Assembly (NCBI GenBank): GCA_037962975.1
Contig: CM075671.1
Location: 9,905,001-9,969,000 of the forward strand
Length of the DNA stretch: 64,000 nt
Reading direction: 5' to 3'
Source: Clitoria ternatea
Taxonomy: Eukaryota; Streptophyta; Magnoliopsida; Fabales; Fabaceae
The notes beneath the pieces are model-generated. The model did not search any database. It had not been told where the DNA came from and saw only the letters and a program-made list of their open reading frames with translations. Position 1 is the stretch's first letter. The number at the start of each line of letters is the position of its first letter. Below, piece after piece: positions 1 through 13,017 of the stretch. A program made the position numbers and the translations under genes.

Positions 1-684
1 TTCCACTCATGTTTTTTTATCAGACATGGTCCTTGTATTAAGCAAATATGTGCAAGTCCTTACAGAAACACTTGCACGTTATCCATCAGCATGCAATTAC
101 CCTTAGCTAGACAATTTCTTTTCCCTTCAAATAATCCAAAGTTAATTTTCTAATAAGAGGGAATCAAATCCACAACCTTCAAAAGACTATAGTCAAGACA
201 TGATTTGGAAAGAAAGCAATATATAAAATTTATAGTAATAAGTTTCTCTGCTCAACTACCCACCAAGATTTTGGGGTAGACAAACAAGGCTTTTCTAGCT
301 TTCTTGAATTTCTCTAAGCCTCGAGAAAAAATCAAGCTATATCTACACTCATTGTTGATGAATGGGGAGCAGAAAAGAAAACATCAAGAGAAAATAAAAT
401 AAAATAAAGAGAACAAAAGGTGATGATGTACACTAAAGACCAAGTAAGGGAGAGAAGGTGGAACTTTAACAGATAAAAATACAGGCAATGCTTTACTATT
501 CCTAGAAATCTCTTATCTTATTATAAAGATGGGAGGAGAAGAAGAATTATTCCTTTGCCGCTTCAATGCATTGAAGGAGTTTCATCACCTTTTCCTGTTT
601 ATTCAAAGGAAGAACCATGGATTCTCTTTCACAAACTAGAGATGAAAGGAAATCCAATTCAGCATAACTTGGTTTGTTGTGTTA
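1..684. other. 3' flank of the phosphatase gene
   Basis: This stretch lies downstream of the phosphatase stop codon and should hold its 3' UTR. No coding sequence is seen; open frames on the plus strand here are antisense to exon 5. No clear poly(A) signal could be fixed. Confidence 0.4.
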
Positions 685-3677
685 CTACCTCTTCAAACAT
701 GAAAATGATATGGGCAAATGCTTCAAGCTTGAAATATCAAACAACTCTACAAACCTCTGATCTGAAACTCTTGCTTTTGCCGCTGCAAAGCGCTGGTACT
801 CATCAAACACCGATGACAAACACCATTTTTGCAACTTTCTATAGCATCCCACTAAACAACCAGTTCGGTGCTGCACACAAAAACAAATAAGATGTTACAC
901 AGAAAACCTCAAATCAGATGTGTTTATGTGTTGTATGTGTGTGGGTGTCTATATATGGAAAATGAAAATCTTAGATGCAGTTCCTTGAGCCTTGAGTGTT
1001 TTTTTTGGTATTCTTTTCCAATCAAAATTGAAATTTCATCTTGGTAGTCCAATCAACTACTAATGTTGGCATGCAATATGTGGCTTACCGGGATGAAACT
1101 ATAATTCTGATTGAACAAAAACACTAAAAACACCTGAGGTAAAATTATTGATAACCGTAATAAGAAACACAATTCTTGCTACAAAAAATCAAATTTATTT
1201 CTTAGAAACTTAATACTAAAAAAAAGGTGTAATATACGAGAATTCATTCTCTCTCTTCTTTTTTGTTTTTTAAAATTAGCCTGGAGATTTTATAATGTTT
1301 ACCCTACAGCACCTAAGTTTCGTCCTGTGGAAAGTTCAAGAAAAACCTCACCTTTCCCCGCTTACAGTGAATTATAACTGGGTGGTTCCTGACATCTGCA
1401 TTATTCATATTATTGGCTTGTAAAAAGACTTGTTGACACTGAAGTTAAGAATGAAAAGTGAAGAGTTAGATCATACCAAGAACAACTTTTAGTGCTTCAC
1501 GGATTGTGTCCTCCGGGATATTCACAAAAGGCTCCTGGACACAAAATTTTCATAAGGTTAACTAAGATTTCTGATAATCAAAACCTTGCCTAGTCAACAT
1601 AAAGTCAAAGTTTCATTATCACTTTTTATCAACTAAACTTTCTGCTAAAAAAGGAATGGGAAAGGTGTTGTTGCTAATACAATATGAAGATAGTGTTTGG
1701 CAGTTTAATCAACTGCTTATATTGATTGACTGAACCACTTATGGGATCCAAAAGAAGCCATTATTATATTATTAATCAAAGCAGACCTTAAACTTACACA
1801 ATAAACACAAGTGGAAAGAAATCATCACTCAATTCCCATTCATCTGTCCATAACCTTTCCACTTATGATGGAGTCAGATACTAAATAAACATGAAAATTA
1901 CAAGACATCAAAAGGGTCTTCAAGTGAGAAGTTCTGAAAATAGAAAAGGCAAAAAGGCACAATTCCAAAATTAAGGAAAGAGAGATGAGTTTTTCCTTGA
2001 TATATAGATTGGTCCATAATTTAAAATCCGAACAGAAGTGAGAGCCAGGAATTCCATAATATTATAAGGATGGTGTTTACCCTACATTAATTCAACATTC
2101 TATATGCCCTAATCCACCAATAACACATAATATTCTCTATATCATTACTATCTGTTCCCCTTAATAATACCTTTTTGTCTTTCCTAGCTGATCATTATTT
2201 TGGTGCTACTTTTGTACTGTAGTAAATTCTTTTACCCTTTCTTTGCCGTGTACTTGCATTATCAAATGAAAAAATTGTGCTCTTCTTGAACAGAACCGGT
2301 TTTTGACAAATCCACAATGGTCCCATTATTATACAGACAGTAAGTATAATCTATGATCTCCAACTATTAATTATTCCAATAAACCAAATGATTGTGATGA
2401 TTTTCCACAACCAAGAAGAGACTTGACATGCCAGCTTGGATTCCATCAACCGTGATTTCCATATTCTAAAGTTGTGTTATGCTATGCATCCACTGTGCAC
2501 ACACGGATGTAAGATTGAAGAGGACAGTACCACACAGAAATATGCTCAAGAAATAAAAGAATGGATCATTGATCATAATCCGGAGCAATAATGAGACCAG
2601 ACATGACAATATAATAATGGCACCTGAAAAGCTGTGAATCTGTGATAGTAAATCTTAGAAAGCAAAAGTTTCCAAACAAAGATTTTTTCCAAGGCATTTT
2701 ATAAAGTTACACCAGAAGAATCAAGCAAAAATATAAGAAAGAATAGTAAATATACGTCCCCTATTTTCCTCCCAAACCCAATCATAGTAACCCATTGATT
2801 AAACATGACTTCAATGATGAACCCAAAGCATTCATATAATGGTCCCAGTTCATAAGGTCACTAATTATCCACACACCTACCCCTTGGAAAAATAATGTAC
2901 AAATTATAATCTAGAAGATATTGAGAAAGACAGGTCAATTGGATTAGATATCCATTGATCTCTGTGCAAGCTATTCATTTATATTCAATTTAAAAAAAAA
3001 ACTCTGAATTTTTGTACAAACCAAAACATAAAACAAGCACAACTCAAAATAAAACAATCAAAACACCCAAAATGAAAAAATAATAATAATCAAAAATCAC
3101 AAAAGCCCAATCAAAAGTGTAGTTGATAACACCACAAAGAGAGGGAGGGGGAGAGAGAATGAAGATATAGAAAGAAACCTTATGACCTTCAATCCCAAAC
3201 TGAAAAAGCTTGATCCCATTTGACTTAAGGAACTCCATGTTGGTCTCTGGATATGGCTCAGGACACAAGTATCTAACAAAAGAACCCATCAAAGAAACAA
3301 TCAGTAACAGCATGCAAGGTAGAGACTTTACTTACAATTCATGAATTGGGTACTTAAAACCATAAACAAAAATAGAAAAACGGAAAAGGGTGATTGAGGT
3401 GGTGCTGCACACACATGATAGAGCGAAGGCCAAGGGTTTGAAGGAAGGAGAAGTTGGCAGGTTCAGGGAAGCCAGAGCGGAAAATGCCATTATCAACCAT
3501 GGCGAAATTGAGGGGCGGAATGAAGGGGTCCTCGCCGTCGACGGTGGCAGCCGCGTCGGCGGCGGTGGAGTGAAGGAGGGTGTGATCGGTGATAGTGAGG
3601 TTGATTTTGCGGCACATCTGGGTGTCCTGGTGCCTTTGCTGGTGATGGCTGCGTTGGAGTTCTGCTGCCACTTGCAT
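685..3677 (-). CDS. Plant/fungal atypical dual-specificity phosphatase (PFA-DSP, At1g05000/SIW14-like), 5 exons
   Basis: Exons on the minus strand are 3415-3677, 3179-3272, 1477-1534, 1352-1395 and 685-870. All junctions are GT-AG, the frame is unbroken, and they encode 214 aa ending in TAG at 685-687. The catalytic P-loop HCKRGKHRTG lies at residues 148-157 (Cys149, Arg155) and is split by intron 4 after GK. Family landmarks are seen in order: PPLNFAMVDNGIFRSGFPEP near residues 54-73, LGLRSIIYLCPEPYPE, FGIEGHKEPFVNIPE, then FDEYQRFAAAKARVSDQRF. Known members are small cytosolic cysteine phosphatases acting on phosphotyrosine or inositol pyrophosphates, with roles in stress and defence signalling. 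The start chosen is the ATG at 3677; Met60 is an internal alternative. The first ~50 residues (His/Gln-rich, then Ala/Thr-rich) are variable in the family. Intron 2 is 1.64 kb with no obvious transposon. The family call is secure; the paralogue is not resolved. Confidence 0.93.
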
Positions 3678-3858
3678 ATCAAAGTTTCAATCTTTTTTGT
3701 TTTTTGGTTTTGTGTTTGCGTTATGATCAGAGATAAAGAGAGAGGGTCAAAGTGGGATATTCGTTTTGAGGGTGCTTTGGCCTATGAAAGGGTGGTAGAA
3801 GAAGTGAGTGTGAAGCTGAGAGGAAATAAAGAATGGATGATAGAAGAGAGGGCTATTA

Positions 3859-3873
3859 CTGATATATATACAC
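3859..3873 (-). promoter_or_regulatory. Candidate TATA box of the phosphatase gene
   Basis: On the minus strand the sequence reads TGTATATATATC, about 185 bases upstream of the ATG at 3677. A start site 30 bases downstream would leave a 5' leader of about 150 bases, normal for a plant gene. The position is inferred from sequence only. Confidence 0.45.
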
Positions 3874-3899
3874 TTTTCAGACAGAGAGACATAGCGGTG

Positions 3900-6800
3900 G
3901 TGGCCATTAACAACACAATGTCAGTCAGAGAGAGAAACCTTTCTTCATTTCTTTTCTTTTTTTTTCTTTTACCAAATTATAATAGCATACCCACTCGAGT
4001 ATTGATACATTCCTTTTAGATATTCATCATAACCCTATAACATTTAAACCATAAAATAGAATACCTTTGTAAAAGGTAATAAAAGAATAAACTATAACTT
4101 TTGTTTATTCCTCATCATTTTTAAAATTAATTATAAAAGTTGTGTTTATTGTATTAATGTTCTTATCACATATATTTTTCATTATGAATTTCAGTTCATA
4201 TTTTATTTCAAACTGTAACCCATCAAACATCCCTACTATATAGATACTCTTTAAACTTATAACATTAAATAATTGAATAAATACTTATAACATTAAATAA
4301 TTAAAATAATTGAATAAAAAGTTAGTATATCATTAACATGAATCACGATAAATGAAACATTAAAGAAATTTAACACATTTGAAAATTAATCCATGCTTCT
4401 CTCTTTTTTTAAGGAATCTATGTTTCTTGTATTTTTGATAAAAAGGTATCTTTTTTATTTTTTTATATAAAAACCGGATTGAAAAATTGGTTCTAATATT
4501 AAAAATATTAAATAAGAGAGTAAATTCAAGTAGGTTCAAATCTAAATAAAGTGATTTGATTTGAGATAAGCTTAAATTATTTGTTCATTAATATAAAACT
4601 ATAAATAAATACATAAAATAAAAATGGTAAAAATAGAATTATGAATGATCTTTTCTCCAATATCATTTTTTTAACACATTTTTGTTTTTTTATAATTACC
4701 ATAGACAAAAAATAAGTAAGGAAGCTCATTAAAAACATAAATAATAAATAAAGAAGAATATTATAGTTAAATTGTCAAACATAGTGAGGAAAGAATAACC
4801 CACGAGAAATTATTTTTTTTTTATTTCTCCCTAAAACTAAACTTAGAAAACACATAAAAAATTGAAAAAAAAAATCAAAGAAGAAAAAAAAGAGTATAAT
4901 TTTAAACAAAAATTCAACTAGGTTAATGTCTATGAACATGATTCACATATCATTTTGTTCTTCTCGATACATCCGAAATATTATCAAGAAAAGAACAAAC
5001 ATACAAAGAATATATAAAAATAGGGAAAGTTTAAAAAGAAAAAAACTGAAAATAGGATTTGTTAGTTTTTCTCCAAAAACTTTTTTTAATTTGTGTGAGT
5101 ACAGAACATTTATTATTTAAAACGCATGAAAAGATTTTTTAAAATTATGTAACACCAAAAAGGTCTAATATATATATTTGAAATTGTCAAATCGGTGAAA
5201 CGTAATAATATTCCTAATACGTTTGAATAAAAAGATATTTCCTTATCGTGTAGATTTTAAAGATAACTATTTTGATAAATTATCTAACACAAAATAAAAA
5301 GTCAAATATAAACCTCATTATCCCTTGAAATTGTCCGAGTAAAGGAAACGTTTTTCTACTTGAAAGTTGAAAGTGATAATGCCATTTATGTCGTTGCAAC
5401 GTTAGATTTTAGGCTGCATACACTATTGGTCTTTTTGTAATTTTAGGTTTGGAGATACTTCCCTTTTAAAAAAATATATAGTGGTTTATGTTTTGTTTAG
5501 TTATAGAAAATCATTCTAATTTTTTAGAAAAGTTTTTTGTTTATTTTTTAAAATTTTCATTTCTTGGAATAGATAGAAAAATTTTTGAAAAACTTTTTCA
5601 CTTTTCAAAAACTTCTTTAAAGACTTTTTTGTTTTTCTTAAAAAAATAGAAAACCTGGTTTTCAATTTTTTATAAATTTTCTATAAATATTTTATAAACA
5701 AACACTTTTTTTATTTTTTCAACTTTCTCAAAAATAGATTTTATTTTTTTTTTAGAAAACTTATGAATTTTTATTTATGTTATATTCTCTTACAGTTAAT
5801 TTTTCATTCTTAAATATTGAGATGAATAATATTTTACAACTTTAATATTGTCAAGTGTCGATATGTTACATTTTTAAAATTAGAAAAAAAATAAAATATC
5901 ATTGTTTTGGTTTACATTTTCAATTATTGATAATGGTCCACAAGAACACATCGTAGAATTATCACTATCCTTCAACCTCATGTGCCTTTCTTCTTGAATG
6001 CCATTAACATCTTTTTTTCATTTTGCATTTCACTTGTGACATGGGTGCATTAGCATAAACAATAAGAAAAATAAAACAAAGTCAAAGAGGGTTCAAGAGA
6101 AGTTAAAGTCAGGTCAACTTAAACTTAATGGAGCCTTGGAAACACTCCACAACCTGACCATGGAGTTAATCCGACTATGTTTTGTCTTCTTTTTAAATTT
6201 TGTTTGGAACGAGCTCAATTGTGTTTTAGTTGTTCGGAGTTACTAGGCCTTTAGACATAAGATTAGACCTAGTTTTCAATATGGGGAAGTTTCAAGATTA
6301 GAGAGTTAAAGAGTAATTTTAGTTTCGGAATTGTTCATAAAGTATTTCAAGTAATCACAAAGAGACGTTTTGAGTTCATCCTCTTTCTCAAAGTATTCAT
6401 AGTTCACTTTTATTTTTCTGCTTTGATCTTTCATAATGGTAAGTGTAGGCTTTTGTGTGACTTCAATCATTATGAGTGGGTAGTCATTTTTACTCTTACT
6501 CTTACGGGTGTACGAGTAATCTCAATTAGAGAATCATGTACCTTTTAATTATCTATTTGATTTTATATTTTGGATTATTTTGTATTTTGTGTCAGATTTA
6601 GTTAATTAACATTACAATGAGTAATCCTGATAAGTGGAGCTTAAAGAAAGATGCACCTAAGAACAATTTAACAAGTATGATTCACTTAGTCTTTATAGAT
6701 TACTAGTTTAAAAACTGGAATGAAATGAGGCCCTTAAGAATGTTTTCCATAATTAAATTTACCAGGTTTAAAGTACTCTATTTATTTTTATTTTGCTTTT

Positions 6801-8190
6801 AACCCTCCAAATCACAATCTTTATTTGTTCAAACTAAAGTCCAGAGACTTAATTGGTGTCCATTGATGCGGTCCACGTGGAATTAATATTTTTATCATGT
6901 GATAAAATTTGTGCGCTTGCGGGTGATGTCAACAACATGACTATGCACATTGATACTCAATTATATACCGCTTTGTACATTAACTTAGTCTCATTGTTAT
7001 CCCTATAGGAAGACGTTAAAAAAATGTCACTTTGGTTAAATTTTAGCACCTTAGTTATTTATTTAAATATCCTTAAAAAATAACTACATTTATTATTGGT
7101 TTTCAAAATTTATATCAATTATAAAAACTTAAATCAATAATAATAAATGTAAATTAAATTTTAATATTTTTAAAGTTATTTTGAACAGTAATAATAAAAA
7201 TTAATATGACTTAAATTTCAGTACTTTTAAAAGCATTGAATGTTTTTTTTACATCGTCAATGTATGTTAAAGATATTTACATTTTGCTGCGAAAGAAAAG
7301 AATATATAGTTTTATAGAGATTAATAAGAAATAGTATAAAAAACAGTAATTTTGACTCCTTGTGTTAGAGTAACACCAAAATAGATTAGAAATAGCATAA
7401 TTGATTAATGTTTTGGAAAGATTAAAGAGGAAAATAGAACATTCGAAGGAATATGCTGGTACCGAGAATCCCTTTTGTACTTTGGCGATGGGAACGAAAT
7501 AAATAAATGGAATAACAATTATAATAATGATGGTCAGTAAGTGCGAGGACTCTGCGCCACAAAAGTGTACCAAAAAGATTCTCTTTTCTCATCTCCCTTT
7601 CCCCTAGGGCTCCAAAAGGTTTTAAATATTTCTTTTTAAGATCGAAAATGGGGAAAGATACTAATTTAAAATGAAAACGATGTATTCAAATTAATTATTT
7701 AACTGATTTATAGTTCAACATGTTAGATTGACTATCTCAACTCGGTTTCTATACATATTTTAATAAAATGACAAAAAAATAATTTTGTAATTTGTAAGAT
7801 CAATTATGGAGACTAAACTGGATGATGAAAAACTCACCCAGAAATTAATTTTAACAGTTTTGCAATGCTATAGATAAAAATGGATGATTCCATCTTCATT
7901 GAAGAAATTAACAATTTATTTCTACCATGCCTCTTGAACACAAACTTTGAATATTACCAAAACACACAAAATCTTATACTAGTGATAGTTTAGTTCATAC
8001 TTGTTAATAGTGGCCCTACCACAACAAAGTGAGTGAGACGCATGAAATAGTGCAAATAATGGCGTTATTCGTGAAGGAGCATAGGGGTAAATAACAGCAT
8101 GAATAGCTCGCTATTGCATGTTCCCATAAATGCCCTTTGCGATAATTTTTTAAGGGTATTTTTGGTTTTTACCAGGTCATCCCTGAAACC
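3900..8190. other. AT-rich intergenic DNA, no gene seen
   Basis: Long A and T runs fill the stretch and every open frame is short and of low complexity. At about 5486-5770 there is a T-rich piece with repeated TTTAGAAAA-like words after TTTTGTTTAGTTATAGAAAA. It resembles the Tourist-like element end at 16879 and may be a decayed relative. The segment 5930-7020 has more balanced composition but no coding sequence, LTR or inverted repeat that I could support. Confidence 0.5.
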
Positions 8191-8325
8191 CTACTCCATG
8201 ACAACAGCCACCATCTTCATTTCATCTATTTTTTTTTTAAAACTCAACCCTTGAACAAGAGATAACCAACTAGAGAGAAGAGAGGGTTGCTGTCCTACGA
8301 CACCCACCCTTACTTCAGTGTCACC

Positions 8326-8440
8326 CACCTTATTTTTGGCGCCCCCACCCATTTCCAGGAAAACCCATCCATTTCTGAAGACACTCACCTTATTTCTGGC
8401 ATCCCCATCTATTTTCGGCAAAACTCATCCATTTTCGACA
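8326..8440. repeat. Two imperfect copies of a 60-bp unit
   Basis: The word CACCTTATTT(T/C)TGGC recurs at 8326 and 8386 with similar following text (CCCCA..CATTT/CTATTTTC, then AACCCATCC/AACTCATCC). This gives two tandem imperfect copies of about 60 bp. A minus-strand open frame over it (8191-8421) has no recognisable domain and is probably fortuitous. Confidence 0.5.
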
Positions 8441-8799
8441 AACCTGTTTGTGTAGTCCTGTGAGTTCTTTGGTGACCTTTAAAACAAAGGACTATTTTGC
8501 AACTTTTGCTTCATTTATTCTCTTTTGACACTTTAGTTTTATGTCATGGTATGTGATTGGAATGTTTTATGTTTGTGAGAATTATTATTATTTATGAGTA
8601 TGGTATTCGTACTATGGTTTTAATTTAATTTTTTGTACTTTTTTGTGATTTTCCCCACATGTATGTGTAGAAAGTGTAAGAAATATTTATATAGGTTCAC
8701 CAAAATAGCAGTCATCTACTTTCTACTATCTTGCTATCCAATTTTTTTAATTTTAAACTTATAAAACTATAACCTCCCGATAAAATTACGGGTAAATTG

Positions 8800-8834
<35 letters not shown>
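8800..8834. repeat. (TA)n microsatellite
   Basis: An uninterrupted TA dinucleotide run of about 17 units, followed by a short CACACT tail. Confidence 0.95.
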
Positions 8835-8839
<5 letters not shown>

Positions 8840-11150
8840 TATTAAATTTTTGGTTATAAAGTGTATTTTTTCTCCATAAGGTATTCATAAAATTTTGTTT
8901 ACATCTTATTATATTGAATATTTTATTATTAATCTTTATTTTAAACTTGAATACATTATTATTGATATATAATTAAATTATATGTTAATTTGTTAAAATA
9001 ATTCTGTCACATATAATTAATCGTTAGTACATGACTCTATAAGGTGAAAATATAGTTTTCAATTTTTAAAATTGTCAGAAAATAACATCGTTAAAGTTTT
9101 TAATGACAAAAAATACTTTTAAAGTCACGCGTTAACAGTCATTTAAACATGTTATAACTATATAAAGAACATAAAATGGTAATTTAGTTATTTATATCAA
9201 TAATTAACAAATTGAGATTTAAAGTAAGAAATTAAAATAAAATATTTAATATAAAAATGATGTAAAAAAGTAAAGGATAAAAATAAATTTAAACCTAAAA
9301 GATATATATTTCCATGTGGATGTCCATGATAAAAATGTCAGCAAAAGAGTGGTTGTATTTTTAAATTCGATATTGACTAAGTGCTTGGTGGTATGGTGTG
9401 CTATGATATATATACTCATTTTCAACGGCTGGTAACCAACTAAGTTAAAGTCTACACGATTCAAATTGCTTTAATTTATACCCTACCTTTTCCCACACAT
9501 CTTATGGATTGTTATCTTTTTTTACTTTCTTCTTCTTTTTCAAAGTTCACTGCATTTTTTTACAAGCTCCATAAACTTGTTTGGTCCTTGATCAAGGGTT
9601 TATTAGGATAAAAATATAATTAAACCGATAATTAATAGTTATTTAGAAGATTTTATATAAAAAAGTAAGATTTTTGTAAGTTATTTTTGATTTATTTTAA
9701 TATTTTTTGTTTAACTTAATAATTAAAATAAGTTATTTTTAACTTATTTCAATAAATTTTATAATTAAATTTATAGTATAAATTTTCACATTAAATTATT
9801 TATTACATAAGTATTTAAATAAGTTACAATTTTAAACTCACCCTAAATACAAATCTATAAAAGAGAGGAAAGACACATACAACATATTTAAAGCCACATA
9901 AAACCTCAAGGAAATATTTAAAGCAAGAAATTTTTAATTTGTACATAATAAGAAGTTAAACAGGAAAATATTATTTAAAATTGAAATTAGCTTCTTTATC
10001 ATTTCAAATACAAGTATAATATAACTTTTAATAAAAAGTTTTATATTAATTTCTTATTTCCTAAGATAACTTACATCATTTTTAGTTATTCATATTAGTC
10101 TAAATGAAATTAACACTCTCTACATTTTTTTCTTAGAATTGACAAATCCCCAATGAATGAATCTAAATATTTTTCGTGAGGTTTTAGACCTCGTTTGGTT
10201 TTCTATGACCAACCCGAAAAATGATTATACGGTCACTGTCTTGAACAATATAAAATATCAATATTAATCTTTAGATTTTTTTTCACTTTCATAATTCTGT
10301 TTTTTCAACTGCATATTAAAGAGATATTTAGTTGTTTTCTGATGTTAAAATGTTACTCACATGGTATTATGGTAAAGCACTAGCCACTTGCTTTTCATAG
10401 TCATGGAATAAAGTTCACAAAAGCGATTAAAAAAAGCTCTTTTCCCGTTTTTAAAGAAAAAAAACGAAGATGTGAGTGTTTGACGAATAATTATTGTGAT
10501 TTTTCCTCTTGTCTTTTCCATAGTATAAAGTTTCTCTATTTTGATAATTCATAATTTCCCTCTAACTGACGAAGTGATTAGTCATGTTCTTTCTTTTGCC
10601 TATTTTGGCTATTTTGATTCCTTTTGCATAGTGCTACCCACATGAGAAGAGACGCATACTATTTGAAGAATATTAATTTGGCTTTAAAACACAAAAAACA
10701 ACAATTAATGACTTTCATTTCATTTACAATTTTCTTTTAAAAAATTAATTTGGTCCTTCAAACTACCAACTATATATTTAAAGATTTTAACTACCCAATA
10801 AATCTTTAGATGATCAAAACTTACATCAACCAAGTCCACCAAATGATTATAATGCCTATTATGTTCATTCTTTGCTAATCAACATGTCACGTTCGCACAT
10901 GTTAGTAGTTTTTCAAGTGAAAGTAACAAAAAGATTAATATTTAATATTATACACTTTTTGATCGTACAAAAATGTATTCGACTAAAACACCTCCAAAAA
11001 TGTCAAGAAATAAAATGATTTTCCAAAATGAAACTACTTGTATTGAATTATTATGGGATCTTGTTAAAATTAGAACTTGAAATTGCTAAATGAGATAGAG
11101 AGCCTATTATTTATATTGAATCCTTATAGAATTTGACTCTTTAAAATGTC
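8840..11150. other. AT-rich intergenic DNA, no gene seen
   Basis: No coding sequence recognised. A stretch at about 9590-9850 contains TTATTTTTAACTTA and ATAATTAAATTTATA words shared with 37190-37430, so it belongs to a dispersed repeat family. The rest shows only short low-complexity frames. Confidence 0.5.
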
Positions 11151-11159
11151 CAAAAATAG

Positions 11160-11800
11160 TGCTTCTTATGTACGAGTCTAGATATTGTTCAGGCAATCGG
11201 TATGGTTAGTTGATTTATGACAGATGCTGGTAAAGGGCATTGAAATGTTGCGAAGAGGATTTTAAGATACATTAAAGGAACCTCCAGTGCTGCATTATGT
11301 TTTGGAGGATCGAAGTTCACTGTCAGAGGATATATTGATTCTGATTTTGTAGGTGATCTTGATAAATTAAAAAAAAAAGAAATCTACTACAGGCTATGCG
11401 TTTACACTTGCAGGAGGAGCGATAAGCTAGTTATCTAAATTACAATCTGTTGTAGCTTTATCAACTACAAAAGCAGAATACATGACAGCTACTTAGGCAT
11501 GCAAGGAAGCAATCTGGATATAAAGGTTATTGGAAGAACTTAGGCACAAGCAACCGAAGATTACAGTGTATTGTGACATTCAGAGTGCCTTGCACACTAT
11601 AAGGAATCCAACCTTTCATTCTAGGATGAAACATATAGGGGTATAATATCACTTTGTTCAGGAAGTAGTAGACGAAGAAAGTGTGGATTTGCAGAAGATT
11701 CATATAAAAGACAACCTAGTAGATGTTATGATGAAGTCGATCAATACTGACAAGTTCAAATGGTGTAGGTCATTCTATGGCCTATCAGAAACATAATTGC
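11160..11800 (+). pseudogene. Ty1/copia polyprotein relic A (RNase H region)
   Basis: Reading across frames gives the order typical of the copia RNase H domain: RYIKGTSSA, then GYIDSDFVGDLD, STTGYAFTLAGG, ALSTTKAEYM, then a HSRMKHIG-like block and NLVDVMMKSI near the C-end. An eight-A run near 11370 and stop codons (for example after KAEYMTAT) break the frame, so it is non-functional. It is followed by a polypurine tract and LTR-like sequence, so this is the 3' end of an element whose 5' part is missing. Confidence 0.85.
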
Positions 11801-11863
11801 AATCGGAAACTGGAAATAAGAAAAAGATTTGAGAAGGTCTCAAAAGTGACTTTAAGTGGGAGA

Positions 11864-12212
11864 TTATTGGGAGATAAATCACTTTAATTGTTGGTGCAAA
11901 ATGAAGCTGGTATATTGGTCATAAGAAGAATATGTGGTGCAAATGAAGCTTGCATATTGGTCATAAAAAGAATGTGTGGTGCAGAAAGAAGCTTGCATAT
12001 TGGCCACAAGAAAAATATACAGGCAAAAAATAAAACTTGCATATTAGCCATGAGAAAATGTGTGGTCATGGTTGCCTCTTAATTGCTATAAATTGAAACT
12101 TAGTGAGAGTGTTTTCTTATTTATAAAAGAGAAAGTGCCATAGTTCTATCATTGTGAGTAGAGAAAAGTTGCAATATTTTCTTATACTCAGTGAAAATAT
12201 TTCTCTGGTCTT
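11864..12212 (+). mobile_element. Partial LTR of copia relic A, with ~42-bp internal repeats
   Basis: The polypurine tract AAGTGGGAGA (11854-11863) precedes TTATTGGGAG, a decayed form of the usual TGTTGGGA LTR start. Inside, a unit of about 42-43 bp (GAAGCTTGCATATTGGTCAT type) begins near 11903, 11945, 11988 and 12031, giving four copies. The sequence parallels the LTR at 15980. It stops near 12207-12214, where it runs straight into reverse-transcriptase coding text of the next relic. Confidence 0.7.
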
Positions 12213-12445
12213 GTAGAGACAAAGTACTTATTAAAAGTTTTGTGGTGCTTCAACATACAAGACTGTAAGCTAAATTCTACTCCACTTCATGTCAGTTATA
12301 AATTATCATCAAGTATGAGTCCTAGCAGTGAAATAGAGAGGATGGAAATATCTCAAGTACCGTATGCATTAGCGGTGGGAAGCCTTATGAATGTAATGAT
12401 TTGTACGAGACTAAATATTGCTTAGGCAATCAGTATGGTTAGTTA
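12207..12445 (+). pseudogene. Copia relic B, upstream part (end of reverse transcriptase)
   Basis: The frame reads LLKVLWCFNIQDCK, then STPLHVSYKLSS and VPYALAVGSLM..M.CTR.NIA, the conserved link between reverse transcriptase and RNase H in Ty1/copia elements. It ends at an in-frame TAG and at the CACTA insertion at 12446. The downstream part resumes at 15387. Not functional. Confidence 0.8.
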
Positions 12446-12489
12446 CACTAGTGCAAAAGATGGAAACAAAGACAGGATATAAGAACGGT

Positions 12490-12785
12490 TTATAGCTAAA
12501 CGTGTTTAAAAGAGGCGCGGTGGCAAATTTGAAATTATCAGCAAGTTTTTAAACACGGTTGCATGAGAACCGTCTTGGTAGATAGGAATTAAGGACGGTT
12601 GTTCCTTGACCGTGTTGGTAGATAAGAGTTTTAACCACGGTTTTGTCTGAACCGTGTTAGTAGATAGGAATTTTAACCACGGTTAGCCTTGAACCGTCTT
12701 CGTAGATGGTAATTAACCACGGTTAAACTTGAACCGTGCTAATAGGGGGGCTACAAAGACGGTTGCCTCACAACCGTGCTCATAG
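12490..12785. repeat. Left subterminal hairpin array of the CACTA element
   Basis: Six or seven units of about 45-55 bp each contain ACGGTT, a short spacer and AACCGT (or ACCGTG), followed by words such as TAGTAGATAGG. Each unit is a small inverted repeat, for example CACGGTTTTGTCTGAACCGTG in two arms. Likely transposase binding sites, by analogy with En/Spm. Confidence 0.8.
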
Positions 12786-13017
12786 ATGCACCCGTTTAAA
12801 CATTTCGTCTTCTCTACTGTTCCCAAAGCTAAAAGAATTCCCTCCTCCTTCTCTCCCCTGTACCCAAAACATTTCCCTCTTCTTTTTTCGTCACTAACCA
12901 AAACGTATTCCGAATCCCATTTCCCTTTTCTTTCTTCTTTCTCTATCAAGTACCCAAACAGCGTTTGCTTCTTTTCCATCTTCGATTTTCATTGTGCCAA
13001 AACCCATTAAGAATTTT

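Noticed and set aside
3390..4019. 209-codon plus-strand open frame
   Set aside because: It is antisense to exon 1 and the promoter of the phosphatase gene, whose minus-strand frame has clear family motifs.
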